From contig CM050449.1 of assembly GCA_027563935.2 (NCBI GenBank), positions 41,948,507 to 42,012,506 of the forward strand: a stretch of DNA of 64,000 nucleotides, written 5' to 3'. This document shows, one piece after another, positions 45,710-57,124 of this stretch. Position 1 is the first letter of the stretch. The number at the start of each line of letters is the position of its first letter. The stretch is from Costus lasius (lineage: Eukaryota > Streptophyta > Magnoliopsida > Zingiberales > Costaceae). Made by a program: the position numbers and the translations under genes. The notes below the pieces were generated by a model. It saw nothing but the letters and a program-made list of their open reading frames with translations, made no database searches and had not been told where the DNA came from.

Positions 45710-47255
45710 ATGGTGACCACAAGGTCGCAAGTTATGTCGTCCCAATTCCCCGACACTATTCCTGAAACCCAAGTATCGGTCCAACCCTCGGAAGGGAGTA
45801 GAACCCATTTAGAATCTTTGGCTGCGCTTGAAGCGCGTGTAGACGCCAAGTTGGATGCGCTGTCCGCGCGCTTGGAATCTCACGAAGGGAATACAAGCGC
45901 GATGTTTTAGCAAATTATGGCTGGGATTCATACCCTCACAAGTCGCCCTGAGCCATCGGAGCATAGGCGCTCCAACCTGGTTAACTCACCTCCGTCCGCA
46001 AAGCCAGCCCCACCTACTAGGGGTTTCCCCCAATGACCGCGCCCCCCGCGGCCGCGAGTCTTTGGGGATGAGTCCGGCCACCTGTGGCCTCATGAGGCCC
46101 AGGGGAACCTCGGTTATGGATACGAGCCCTTGGATGAGGATGACGTATGGGCCGCACAAGGGCCCCAATCTAATGGTCGCTTTGGGCACGCTTGGGTTGG
46201 GCAAAGAGCCCCAACCCAACACCATGTCGAGCGCCCTCGCTTGGAGGATGATATCCACCGCTTCATTAGGCACACCCCCGCGCCCTTTGCGGGTGGTCTT
46301 GACCCGTCACAATTCCTCGATTGGGTCGCTTCTATCGATTCCTACTTTGACCTTAGTAACTTGCATCCCGACGCACGCGTTAGGTTTGTGCGCACCTTGC
46401 TCGAAGGCCCTGCGCGTTTGCATTGGGCAAACGTGGAGCGCCAAAATGCGCAGCAAGCCCTTCCTCCCATCACCACTTGGGAAGAAATGAGGTATCGCCT
46501 CCGCGAGCGATACGTACCTCCCTCCTATAGGCAGCGCCTCCTTGATCAGTATAGTAGCCTACACCAGGGATCGGGTACCGTCGAGGAGTATCGCCTCACC
46601 TTTGAGACGCTACAACTCCGGTGTAATTTACAGGAGGACCCCGAGTTCGTCTTGTCAAAGTTTCGGAATGACCTCCACGCGGATATCCGACGCGCCCTGC
46701 CCACATATAGCTCAGAGACCTTCGACCAAACCTTCCAGCGCGCTCGCGATATCGAGCATGATCTTAGGGTTGCGGCTAGGCGCAGCGAGTCTGGACCCCC
46801 TAGGCGCCCTCCTTTGGGCAGACCTCCTCACGCCCACCCTCGACCCGAGCGCCACGAGCCTCGTTTTGACCCACGGCCCGCGCCTGCGACCCATCACTCC
46901 CCTAGGAGTTCAGCCCCTAGTGCCCCACCTTCTCGCCCCACTAGGGAAGAGAGGGGGAAGGCCCCACTTGTCAGCCTGCCGGGTCGCATCAACTGTTACA
47001 ATTGCCTGCAGCCGGGCCATATGTCCCGCGACTGCCCAAAACGGTCCGCCACAGCGGACAAGACCCCCGCCTGTGTCGCCACTATCACCCGCGAGCCTGT
47101 GGAGCACGATGTTGAGGCCGAGTGCTATACTAGTGGTGAAGAGTCGGTTCACCCCACACTTGCGGTTGTGCGGTGCACCTTTGTCCATACCCTACCCTCC
47201 GAGGATTGGAGGCGTACAAGCATCTTTACGACTTACATCAAGTGCAACAGGCACT
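45710..47255 (+). pseudogene. CRM element D gag (continues after element F)
   Basis: Starts MVTTRSQVMSSQFPD at 45710, in frame with the rest. In-frame stops are TAG at 45908 and TGA at 46034. From 46130 the frame is open: 'RHTPAPFAGGLDPSQFLDWV', 'EGPARLHWANVE', 'YRLTFETLQLRCNL', a Pro/Arg-rich linker, and a zinc knuckle 'CYNCLQPGHMSRDC' (CX2CX4HX4C) near 46995-47040. The frame is cut after codons for Lys-Cys-Asn-Arg-His by element F. The first bases after F (60589 on) continue the same frame into protease, which proves that F inserted here. Confidence 0.85.
47251..47255 (+). repeat. Left target duplication of element F
   Basis: GCACT, matching GCACT at 60584-60588. The pair flanks the whole three-LTR element. 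Confidence 0.9.
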
Positions 47256-48836
47256 TGACACGCTCCGCAAGTGCACGGATATGTCGAAGTAATATAAAAG
47301 ATGTCGAATCCCACAAGGAACAAGGTTGAGTACTAGAAAGTCCGAGTCCTAATAGCTAGGCGAATCGAAACGTGGGTTTTTGAAGACGGAAATCGAAAAC
47401 AAACAAGTGCAACTACTTCGGTAGAGAAAAGTTATAAGAGAGAATTTAGGGCTACGGCTTCCACCACGACGATAATCTTAATCGCACAAGAAAGATATTA
47501 GTTATTTGGTTTATTGGTTTTGCACAAGGAGTCTAACCCTAGGGTACAAGGTGCCCTCTCTCGAGTGATACACCCCGGTGTTCGTTTTAGACCGACCTCC
47601 TACTCTCGCGGTGGATCGTTCTAAGATGAACCCAATGAGTTCTATGGCAGACTATGAAATCCTCGAGCGAAGACCAAGCACTCTCGTGTCGGGGTCTCGC
47701 AAGTTTTACTCAGAGGTTCGACCCTTACGATCCTTCTCTCGATATGAATCGTAACGGCAAACACGCGAAATTACTCGGCCAAGGTAAAACCACGAAATAA
47801 ATACGTCAAAGTAAAATATGCTCACAACTCATACCAAATAACATAAATAGATACAAAGTTTGCAATTAAAATTATCAAAGGGTTTCCGCCAAGCCCCAAA
47901 ATAGGGTTTACGCTACAATCGTCATTGAAACGCTCAAAATCTCTCTTTTAATGAAATGAAAAGTATAAGAAAACGAAGCTAAGGGGAAGGAGATGATGAA
48001 CCGAAGGAATCATGAAGAAATCGTGATGATCGTGTGTCTCAATCTTCGAAAATCTCCAAAAATCACCTCTGTCGCCGAGTTCTTCCGTCCGCGCCGCTTC
48101 TTCGCATCAATGCCCCCTAAATATGGCACGAGAATTAGGGCTTTTATCTTCCTTGCCCTCTCCTTCGAATATGATTTCTATAGAATCCTCACTTGCTAAA
48201 TTTGGACTCCAAACGAGTGAGAAATCAAGGAAAAACCGAGTAAGACTCGGACACGTGCGTGAGTGGGTTAGAATCATGGGTGAACCCTACTGGGTTCACC
48301 TGCCCGTGATTCTTCCTGTAAATTTCGGCGAATAGAAGCGCGGTGCACCCCGTGGGGTTCACCCGGCCGTGCTATTCTCTGGAGTGATTCTGGTTAAAGT
48401 TTTCAAGAAATCCGGTGAACCCGGTGGGGTTCACATGGCTGTGAAGCTTTCTGCGAATTCTGCTGGCTAGCGACCGGGATGGTGAACCCCATAGGGTTCA
48501 CCCGGCCGTGATTCTCTCTGTAAGTTTCCTGCAGCCTGGCGAAGAATCTGGTGAACCCCATGGGGTTCACCTGGCCGTATTTTTTAGGCTAACTCCGTTT
48601 AAGCCCAAATTTGACGTGTGACTTCGTTTTCACACAAGAAATCGTCCCATGGCCTCAGAATCGTCAAAATATGTCAAAAAATGGGTGTTTTTACCTAAAA
48701 TTCCATAAAAGTACCAAAAAGTGAAGATTCCGAAGATATGAAGGAAATAAGGCTATAATGAGTATAAAAGTATTAAAATAAGCCTAGATTTGGCATAAAA
48801 TACAACGGAAAAATACTACCAAAATGTGATGCATCA
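47256..48836 (-). mobile_element. Element F LTR1
   Basis: Starts TGACACGCTCCGC and ends GATGCATCA. It differs from LTR2 at few positions by eye. It carries five palindromic units at 48279-48571. Confidence 0.88.
48279..48571. repeat. Palindrome array in LTR1
   Basis: Five 22-bp units start at 48279, 48342, 48414, 48481 and 48550. Each has a left arm near GGTGAACCCC and a right arm near GGGGTTCACC; the last is a perfect palindrome with centre AT. Each is followed by a short tag like TGCCCGTGATT, CGGCCGTGC or TGGCCGTAT. Spacing is 63-72 bases. The same array is in LTR2 (55312-55601) and, damaged, in LTR3 (60033-60322). Confidence 0.9.
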
Positions 48837-50094
48837 AAATACTCCAGACTTAAATCTTTGCTTGTTCTCAAGCAATAAAATAAGATGAAATACATATTTG
48901 GTATAAGAGTAATCTTTCGTATCAAGATATACATCCAAGGTAGAAAAACATTTAATAGCAATCCAATATCTAATGAGGATAAATTAAATAAATGGTTGCC
49001 TCAAGTGTTCAACAGTTTGATTCCACAATACTAGATGTCAAACAACCTAGTAAGCAGCAAATATAGGATTCAATCAAGCTTACATAAAACACTCGTGCGA
49101 TTCCAATCCTTCCTAGTCAAATTGTTGGGGTTAACTCAAATGTTTCATCAGGGTATGATACACTGATTTTTGCAATAGACTTCAACTCATAACCTTAGGT
49201 ACCATTGCCAATTTTTCGCAATGCTAAGTAGATGAGTCATTTTATTGTTTTCAACTTCACATCCCTTAGATTTCAACTCATGTCCTTCGGTACCACTGCC
49301 AATTTTTCGCAGTGCCAAGTAGAGGAATCTAAGGTTGAGAAATATATATATTTTTTTATATCAGCAGTTGATAACACATCCTTTTTGAACACATGTAGTG
49401 TCTCCCCAACAATAGAAGGGAAATCAAGGAATAACTAAGCGAATATATAACTCGATATGATTTTCATGTAAGTTGCAAGCTCAAGTTGATTAAACAATCA
49501 TAGAAATGTTTGACCCACTAATGAACTACTCAAAATCAATCCAAATCACAAAATTTCTAAATCATAGAACATACAGATATGATCAAACAGTATTTCTAAC
49601 AAGGAGGTATGCTCCAGACTTAATTCTTTGATCATTCCTAACCAATCATGCACTCAACTCAAAATTTTGAAATAGCTTTCATAGGACAAGTCTCATGATA
49701 GACACATGAATTCATGAATAATAAGCATCATAACATCATTCAAGATTTTCACAACATGAAATCACAATCATCATAGCAAAGTACTGATATAAGCATGAAA
49801 GTAAAGTGCAAAGTGTCATACATAACTGTCATAGAGTGGGGCCTGAGGATGTGGACCAGGCCCACGAATATAATGACATATAAGATACAATGCCACATAA
49901 TATCCAACCATCTCAAAATGAAAGTATTAATCCCTAACATCACAAGGTCAAGCGATCACAGTCAAGTAGCCACATGAAGAAAGAAAAGCAGAGACCGGAG
50001 TAAAGAAAGCTCACCCACTCTAAAAGTTTGCATAGTCTTCTATGTAATTCCATGGTGTGAGAGGAGTGGAAGATGACGCTAATGCTCTGGGAAG
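48837..50094 (-). mobile_element. Element F 3' non-coding region, copy 1
   Basis: The polypurine tract AAGTCTGGAGTATTT (minus strand) lies at 48837-48851, followed by AT-rich non-coding DNA. It holds two conserved stem-loops (49203-49223 and 49294-49314) about 91 bases apart. No coding motif was found. Confidence 0.7.
49203..49314 (-). other. Pair of conserved stem-loops, element F copy 1
   Basis: The first, 49203-49223, has arms CATTGC/GCAATG. The second, 49294-49314, has arms CACTGC/GCAGTG. The loop is CAATTTTTC in both. The middle pair changes from T-A to C-G, which keeps the stem. Both sit in the block CTTCAACTCAT..GGTACCA..AAGTAGA.GA. Confidence 0.75.
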
Positions 50095-51499
50095 CTACCT
50101 ACGCGAGTGAGAGGCAGAAGCCCTAGAGCTCTTGCTCTTCCCGCGTGCACTATAGTCGGGCTCGGCTTCCTCGTCGGAAGAAATGTTCATGCGAGCTATT
50201 GTGTCCTCGGAGAGTGCGGATAGCCGGTCGTCCATGATCGATATCTTCTCCGAGATGGATCCCATCATTTTGTGTTGTCTCTACATGTGTGCTTCCATGG
50301 ACTCCCAATGCAAAGATTAGTTCTGCTGGATGTGGGTAACGGCGGTGTCCAGGTTATCAATCATCTCCCGTTGATGGAGTTGCTCCTCCCTGATTTCCTG
50401 TAACACAGACATCATAGAATCATGAGAGGAGGTGCCACCAAAGGAAAATGCTCTCGGTGCTGGTGGTGCAGTGTCGACTGGATCGGGCTGTGCGTCCTCA
50501 ACTGGCTGGATGCGCCAGTTTCCACGGACTCTGACTGATGTGCGCTCTGGGTTCGGTAGTGGAAGACAGAATGGACTCCCTTTGAATGTCATACAATAGG
50601 AATCCCTCTTGTGAACAATCAGCTTCATGGCAACACAAGACTCGATGTCGAGCCTGTTGCTACCAGTGGCATCCAGTGTGCCGTATGGGATGATGCCCAA
50701 GGAAACTGCCAATGGTGTAATCAGGCCGCCGATCACAATCGCTCCTTTCAATGAACGGGCGGCACGGCTAAATTGCTTTGCCAAATAATACCCAGAGTCC
50801 ACCCTGAAACTGTGCAGCATACACTAGAGATAAAAGAGCTCGGTCTGCCGAACCATACCATCACTCTCACCGCGGCCAAATAAGGTGTGGGCCAACACGC
50901 GGTGGATATACTTGAGCATAGGGTTGCATAAACTAGATTCACGAGCCACGCGAGCGGAATAGATGTGCTCGTTAGTAATTGCGCCCCAAAAACCCTACTA
51001 ACTGAACTCAGTGGGGACCCTGCGAACACAAGGCTCCGAAAAACCAAAAATACCACGCAATTGTGAGAGAGTGATGGTGTGTTCGATGTTACCCAACCGA
51101 AATGTCAAACGTCCTGGATCGTCCTCGAGAATAGGATCGGCCTTTACTTCCAAAGAACTCAGAAATACCAAAGCCACGCATCTGCAGTGTACCTCTGTCA
51201 AGATACCTCGTGTTGAGGACCCGGCGCTGGCGCAATATCTGATTGCATTGTTCTTGGGCAGCGTCGCGAAAGATAATCCCGAACTCGTTCGGGGGAGAGG
51301 CATATGGCTGCGATCGACTGGAAGGAGTGCGTCAATGGCGAGAGGAAGAAGAGCCTGGAGTCGCCGTCGAAGATGGTCGGCGAGATGGAGGTGTAGGCGT
51401 AGGCTCATACTCCTCATCGTCGGTGGCGGACGAATCAAATAGCGCCTATTGAGGGCATGAGGTCCGCTTGGCAGCCATAACTTTAGTCCTTGGAGGCAT
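50095..51499 (-). pseudogene. ATHILA ORF of element F, copy 1
   Basis: Starts MPPRTKVMAAKRTSCPQ at 51499 and stops at 50095. A TAG follows Pro-Gln after 17 codons, at the same place as in copy 2; additional stops and a frameshift (near 51000) occur only in this copy. The core reads 'HRVLAHTLFGRGESDGMVRQ', 'ELFYL' then a stop, 'GAIVIGGLITPLAVSLGI', 'DIESCVAMKLIVHKRDSYC'. The tail has a helical stretch (EEQLHQREMIDNLDTAV) and a Ser-rich basic end (KSKSSRASASHSRR). The family is ATHILA ORF, function unknown. Confidence 0.8.
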
Positions 51500-52463
51500 G
51501 GTGGTTGACAACGATCGGAAGAGGTTGGCGAGTTCTGGTGAGAAGGTCCGGTAGGAGGCGCAGAGAAAACACAGGCGGCGGACTGCCTGAAAAAGAAACT
51601 CGGAGAGAAATCTGGAACCGATTGGAGAAGTAACCCGACTGGATGAAGGGAAAAGCTGGATCAAACCTCTGGAGATCTTCTTCGAGTGCTAAGAGGGAGA
51701 GGAGGCGGCGCGATCTGGTCGGCTCCATTGGAATCGGGAGGTGACGGCGGATCGGGTCGATAAAAGTCGAAGAACAGCGGATGCACGGGACTGAGATCCG
51801 GAGTTACTTAGAGAGAATAGCTGAAAGGGAAATCCAGATCGAAGCCTTGAAGATGTTCTTCGTGTGTTGAGAAGATCAGAGGGAGGCGCAATAGAGTGGT
51901 GGCGGTGGTAAAGTCGTGCGCTGGGTGCCCTAGCTTGGGGTGAACACAGGATTAGAAAACCAGTGAACCCGCCCGGGTTCACCAGCCCGTGATGATCACT
52001 GTGGTCGGGCTGAAGCAACAGAAGCACGGGTGAACCCGCTGGGGTTCACCGACCCGTGAAGCTTACTGGACATTTTCTGGAGTTCGGAAAGATGGTGAAC
52101 CCTATGGGGTTCACTTGCCTGTGAAGCTCACTAAATAGTTTCTCCGCAGATAGAATACTGGTGAACCCCGTGGGGTTCACCTGCCCGTGAAATCCTCTGG
52201 GTCACAAAGTCTGGGCGCACCGGTACAGTACACATCATGGGGTTCACCAGGCCGTGATTTGCACTGATTAGCTGAGAAAATTCTGGAAAAATTCTGGAAA
52301 AATTCTCATGCCCTACATCTTCCTCCTACATCATAAAGAGAAATCAATTTAGTAGCAATCCCCTCTAGAAAACCGAAATTAAAATGAAAAGTAAGATAAC
52401 AGTCTAAAACACTAACTAATATCAAAGAGAAACTATGCATAAAAACTAAAATCAAGTAAAAAC
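51500..52463 (-). promoter_or_regulatory. Leader of the ATHILA ORF with palindrome array, copy 1
   Basis: On the minus strand this precedes the ATHILA start. At 51962-52248 there are five palindromic units like those in the LTR (starts 51962, 52029, 52094, 52160 and a decayed one near 52230), spaced 65-67 bases, with following tags such as CAGCCCGTGAT and CGACCCGTGAA. The stretch at 51530-51900 is GC-richer with open frames but no known motif. Its position before an ORF and its likeness to the LTR suggest an internal promoter, but this is unproven. Confidence 0.55.
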
Positions 52464-52515
52464 TTGGGTTGCCTCCCAAGAGCGCTAGTTTAAGGTCATT
52501 AGCTCGACCATAGTG
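52464..52515 (-). other. Conserved inter-ORF motif with hairpin (element F)
   Basis: CTTGGGTTGCCTCCCAAG, then AGCGCT, TTTAAGGTC and CTCGACCATAGTG. The arms CTTGGG/CCCAAG form a perfect 6-bp stem. Family A has the same block at 20434-20490. On the minus strand it contains TTGGGAGGCAACCC, a word I recall as common in Athila-type elements after pol. Confidence 0.7.
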
Positions 52516-54068
52516 TTATTCATAGATCAGAATGAAGATGAAATTACCAAGTGGTTCATACCTTGAAGGGTCAGAAAATGATTTCAAGCTTATTTTACCT
52601 TCATTAATTATCTTGGTTGTTTCCTTATGCAAATTTTCAAATTGTACCTTCCTCAAGTTGACTATTTCAGTTGAATCAAAGAGTTGCACAAAAGCTTCAG
52701 CTTCCTCATTATCCTTCACCTCATCTTCAGCTGCAAAATAGATTTTTATAGGATCTTCAAACAATTCACTAATCATTTCTTGGTTAACCACTTCCTCAAC
52801 AGCATCAACCTTATGACAAGACCCTACAAAATAAGATATATCTTCAAGTAGTTTCTCATGTTCTATCTCCTCTTTTGATTTTTCTGGTTGAAGTATCTCA
52901 GGAGATTTAATCTCAGTGTCATGTGTAGGCATCCTAGGCTCCTCAAGTTGTTTCCCATTACAAGTTATAATTGCATCACAATATTCTCTTGGGTCTGTTT
53001 CAGATTGGGATGAGAGTTTACCAGAGGCTATTGTAGAGGTGCTAGCTTGATTAGCCAATTGGGTTTCCAACATCTTATTATGGACCTCGAGAGCATTACT
53101 TTAGATGTTAGTTGCCTAATGACTTCACAAACACTCTCATTTTCCTTGATTTGTGCTGCCACAATAGTCTCTAGTAGTGACTCAAGGTTAGACTTTTGAG
53201 ATGACACAAACTACCTCGATTGAAATTCAGGAGGTTGCCTATAGTTAGGTTGGGGAATTGTGTTGGGATTATTCTCATAGGAAAAATTTTCATTGTCCCA
53301 CCTACTTGGATTGTATGTATTGGAATATGAGTTTAACTGTGGTCTAGGGTTGAGATTCCAAAAGGTATTGGCTTGCTTTCTAAAAGGTTCAAGTTGTGAG
53401 ATTCCTAATTTGCATTCGGCGAAGCTGTGTCCTGACCATTGACTGTGATTGAAGGCCATATCCTCCAGGAAACTCATAGCATCATCCATAGTCTTGTTCA
53501 TTAAAGCCCCGCCAGCAGCTGCATCAACAATACGCCTCGTGTTAAAATTTAGACCATTATAAAAGGTGTGAACAATTACCCATTTTTGAAGTCCATGATA
53601 TGGGCATATTCTCTGAAGTTCTTTAAATCTATCCCATGCTTCATAGAGTGATTCTCTATCTTTCTGAGTAAAGCTTATAATCTGGTTACGAAACCACACA
53701 GTCTTGCTCTGAGGGAAGTATTTGGAAAGGAAAAGTTGGGAGAGCTGGTCCCATGTAGCGATTGATCCGGGTGGTAAGGAGTGTAGCCATATCCTTGCTT
53801 GGTCCCTAAGAGAAAAAGGAAAAAGCCTTAGTCGAATTGCATCAGAGGAGACACCATTTAATTTCAAAGTATCACAATATTCCAAAAATATAGCTAAATG
53901 CATGTAAGGGTCTTCAAGTAAAGAGCCTCCAAACTAGTTCTGTTGAACCAACGATAGAAGTGCAGGCTTGATCTCAAAATTGCTGGCTTCCACATTGGGG
54001 CGAGCAATGCCTGATTGTAAGTGTTGTATAGATGGAGCAGCATAATCTCTCAAAGTCTTGTTGTTCAT
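52516..54068 (-). pseudogene. Element F gag with internal deletions
   Basis: Start MNNKTLRDYAAPSIQ at 54068; stop after 'SLVQQN' near 53935. The frame resumes 'EDPYMHLAIFLEYCDTLKLN', 'LRLFPFSLRDQARIWLHSLP', 'LFLSKYFPQSKTVWFRNQI', 'VHTFYNGLNFNTRRIVDAAA'. The zinc knuckle is cut: 'WSGHSFAECKLG' near 53420 keeps the His and last Cys but lacks the first two Cys. After a stop at 53211 and a shift, 'REYCDAIITCNGKQLEEPRM' is the gag/protease linker. Then the sequence jumps past the protease core to an acidic stretch and stops at 52516. No protease active site is left. Confidence 0.8.
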
Positions 54069-54264
54069 ATTTCCAGCAGTCAAAGGTGCTCGGGCATTCT
54101 CCACATTCAACGATCACCTGTTCTTAAGCTCCTTTGCAAAAACTATTGATTAGACACAATGATAAAACTTAAGAAAGGAAATAGCTAAAATACAAATAAA
54201 AATAAAAAGGAAGAAAAATGCTTAGTCTACCAATTCTCGGAAGTATACTAATATCAACCGTTGT

Positions 54265-54282
54265 TCCCCGGCAACGACGCCA
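54265..54282 (-). other. Primer binding site of element F (tRNA-Asp type)
   Basis: The minus strand reads TGGCGTCGTTGCCGGGGA, one base away from the typical Athila site for tRNA-Asp. Six bases separate it from LTR2. It shows that LTR2 serves as 5' LTR for interior 1. Confidence 0.88.
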
Positions 54283-54288
54283 AAAACT

Positions 54289-55866
54289 TGACACTCTCCG
54301 TAAGTGCACGGATATGTCGAAGTAATATAAAAGATGTCGAATCCCACAGGGAACAAGGTTGAGTACTAGAAAGTCCGAGTCCTAATAGCTAGGCGAATCG
54401 AAATGTGGGTTTTTGAAGACGGAAATCGAAAACAAACAAGTGCAACTACTTCGGCAGAGAAAAGATATAAGAGAGAATTCAGGGCTACGGCTTTCACCAC
54501 GACGATAATCTTAATCGCACAAGAAAGATATTAGTTATTTGGTTTATTGGTTTTGCACAAGGAGTCTAACCCTAGGGTACAAGGTGCCCTCTCTCGAGTG
54601 ATACACCCCGGTGTTCGTTTTAGACCGACCTCCTACTCTCGCGGTGGATCGTTCTAAGATGAACCCAATGAGTTCTATGGCAGACTATGAAATCCTCGAG
54701 CAAAGACCAAGCACTCTCGTGTCGGGGTCTCGCAAGTTTTACTCAGAGGTTCGACCCTTACGATCCTTCTCTCGATATGAATCGTAACGGCAAACACGCG
54801 AAATTACTCGGCCAAGGTAAAACCACGAAATAAATACGTCAAAGTAAAATATGCTCACAACTCATACCAAATAACATAAATAGATACAAAGTTTGCAATT
54901 AAAATTATCAAAGGGTTTCCGCCAAGCCCCAAAATAGGGTTTACGCTACAATCGTCATTGAAACGCTCAAAATCTCTCTTTTAATGAAATGAAAAGTATA
55001 AGAAAACGAAGCTAAGGGGAAGGAGATGATGAACCGAAGGAATCATGAAGAAATCGTGATGATCGTGTGTCTCAATCTTCGAAAATCTCCAAAAATCACC
55101 TCTGTCGCCGAGTTCTTCCGTCCGCGCCGCTTCTTCGCATCAATGCCCCCTAAATATGGCACGAGAATTAGGGCTTTTATCTTCCTTGCCCTCTCCTTCG
55201 AATATGATTTCCATAGAATCCTCACTTGCTAAATTTGGACTCCAAACGAGTGAGAAATCAAGGAAAAACCGAGTAAGACTCGGACACGTGCGTGAGTGGG
55301 TTAGAATCATGGGTGAACCCTACTGGGTTCACCTGCCCGTGATTCTTCCTGTAAATTTCGGCGAATAGAAGCGCAGTGCACCCCGTGGGGTTCACCCGGC
55401 CGTGCTTTTCTCTGGAGTGATTCTGGTTAAAGTTTTCAAGAAATCCGGTGAACCCGGTGGGGTTCACCTGGCTGTGAAGCTTTCTGCGAATTCTGCTGGC
55501 TGGCGACCGGGATGGTGAACCCCATAGGGTTCACCCGGCCGTGATTCTCTCTGTAAGTTTCCTGCAGCCTGGCGAAGAATCTGGTGAACCTAGGGTTCAC
55601 CTGGCCGTATTTTTTTGGCTAACTCTGTTTAAGCCCAAATTTGACGTGTGACTTCGTTTTCACACAAGAAATCGTCCCATGGCCTCAGAATCGTCAAAAT
55701 ATGTCAAAAGATGAGTGTTTTTACCTGAAATTTCATAAAAGTGCCAAAAAGTGAAGATTCCGAAGATACGAAGGAAATAAGGCTATAATGAGTATAAAAG
55801 TATTAAAATAAGCCTAGATTTGGCATGAAATATAACGAAAAAATACTACCAAAATGCGATGCATCA
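54289..55866 (-). mobile_element. Element F LTR2
   Basis: Starts TGACACTCTCCGT and ends GATGCATCA. It is the 5' LTR of interior 1 and the 3' LTR of interior 2. It has a palindrome array at 55312-55601 in which the fifth unit has lost four central bases. Confidence 0.88.
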
Positions 55867-57124
55867 AAATACTCCAGACTTAAATCATTGCTTGTTCTCA
55901 AGCAATAAAATAAGATGAAATACATGTTTGGTATAAGAGTAATCTTTCGTATCAAGATATACATCCAAGTTAGAAAAACATTTAATAGCAATCCAATATC
56001 TAATGAGGAGAAATTAAGTAAATGGTTGCCTCAAGTGTTCAACAGTTTGATCCCATAATACTAGATGTCAAACAACCTAGTAAGCAGCAAACATAGGATT
56101 CAATCAAGCTTACATAAAACACTCATGCGATTCCAATCCTTCCTAGTCAAATTGTTGGGGTTAACTCAAATGTTTCATTAGGGTATGTTACACTGATTTT
56201 TGCAATAGACTTCAACTCATAACCTTAGGTACCATTGCCAATTTTTCGCAATGCCAAGTAGAGGAGTCATTTTATTGTTTTCAACTTCACATCCCTTGGA
56301 TTGCAACTCATGTCCTTCGGTACCACTGCCAATTTTTCGTAGTGCCAAGTAGAGGAATCTAAGGTTGAGAAATATATATATTTTTTTATATCAGCAGTTG
56401 ATAACTCATCCTTTTTGAACACATGTAGTGTCTCCTCAACAATAGAAGGAAAATCAAGGAATAACTAAGCGAATATATAACTCAATATGATTCTCATGTA
56501 AGTTGCAAGCTCGAGTTGATTAAACAATCATAGAAATGTTTGACCCACTAATGAACTACTCAAAATCAATCCAAATCACAAAATTTCTAAATCATAGAAC
56601 ATACAGATATGATCAAACAGTATTTCTAACAAGGAGGTATACTCCAGACTTAATTCTTTGATCATTCCTAACCAATCATGCACTCAACTCAAAATTTTGA
56701 AATAGCTTTCATAGGACAAGTCTCATGATAGACACATGATTTCATGAATAATAAGCATCATAACATCATTCAAGATTTTCACAATATAAAATCACAATCA
56801 TCATAGCAAAGTACTGATATAAGCATGAAAGTAAAGTGCAAAGTGTCATACATAACTGTCATGGAGTGGGGCCTGAGGATGTGGACCAGGCCCACGAATA
56901 TAATGACATATAAGATACAATGCCACATAATATCCAACCATCTCAAAATGAAAGTATTAATCCCCAACATCACAAGGTCAAGCGATCACAGTCAAGTAGC
57001 CACATGAAGAAAGAAAAGCGGAGACCGGAGTAAAGAAAGCTCACCCACTCTAAAAGTTTGCATAGTCTTCTATGTAATTCCATGGTGTGAGAGGAGTGGA
57101 AGATGACGCTAATGCTCTGGGAAG
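55867..57124 (-). mobile_element. Element F 3' non-coding region, copy 2
   Basis: Near-identical to 48837-50094, with the same polypurine tract at its left edge. It holds stem-loops at 56233-56253 (CATTGC/GCAATG) and 56324-56344 (CACTGC/GTAGTG, the last with one wobble pair). Confidence 0.75.

Noticed and set aside
48279..48571. Regularly spaced palindromes that could be taken for a CRISPR array
   Set aside because: The units sit inside plant LTRs, the spacers are related to one another, there are no cas genes, and the host is a eukaryote.
50095..51499. Reading the ATHILA ORF as a retroviral-type envelope
   Set aside because: Its position near the 3' end would fit, but I see no signal peptide, convincing membrane segment or cleavage site; the family function is unknown.
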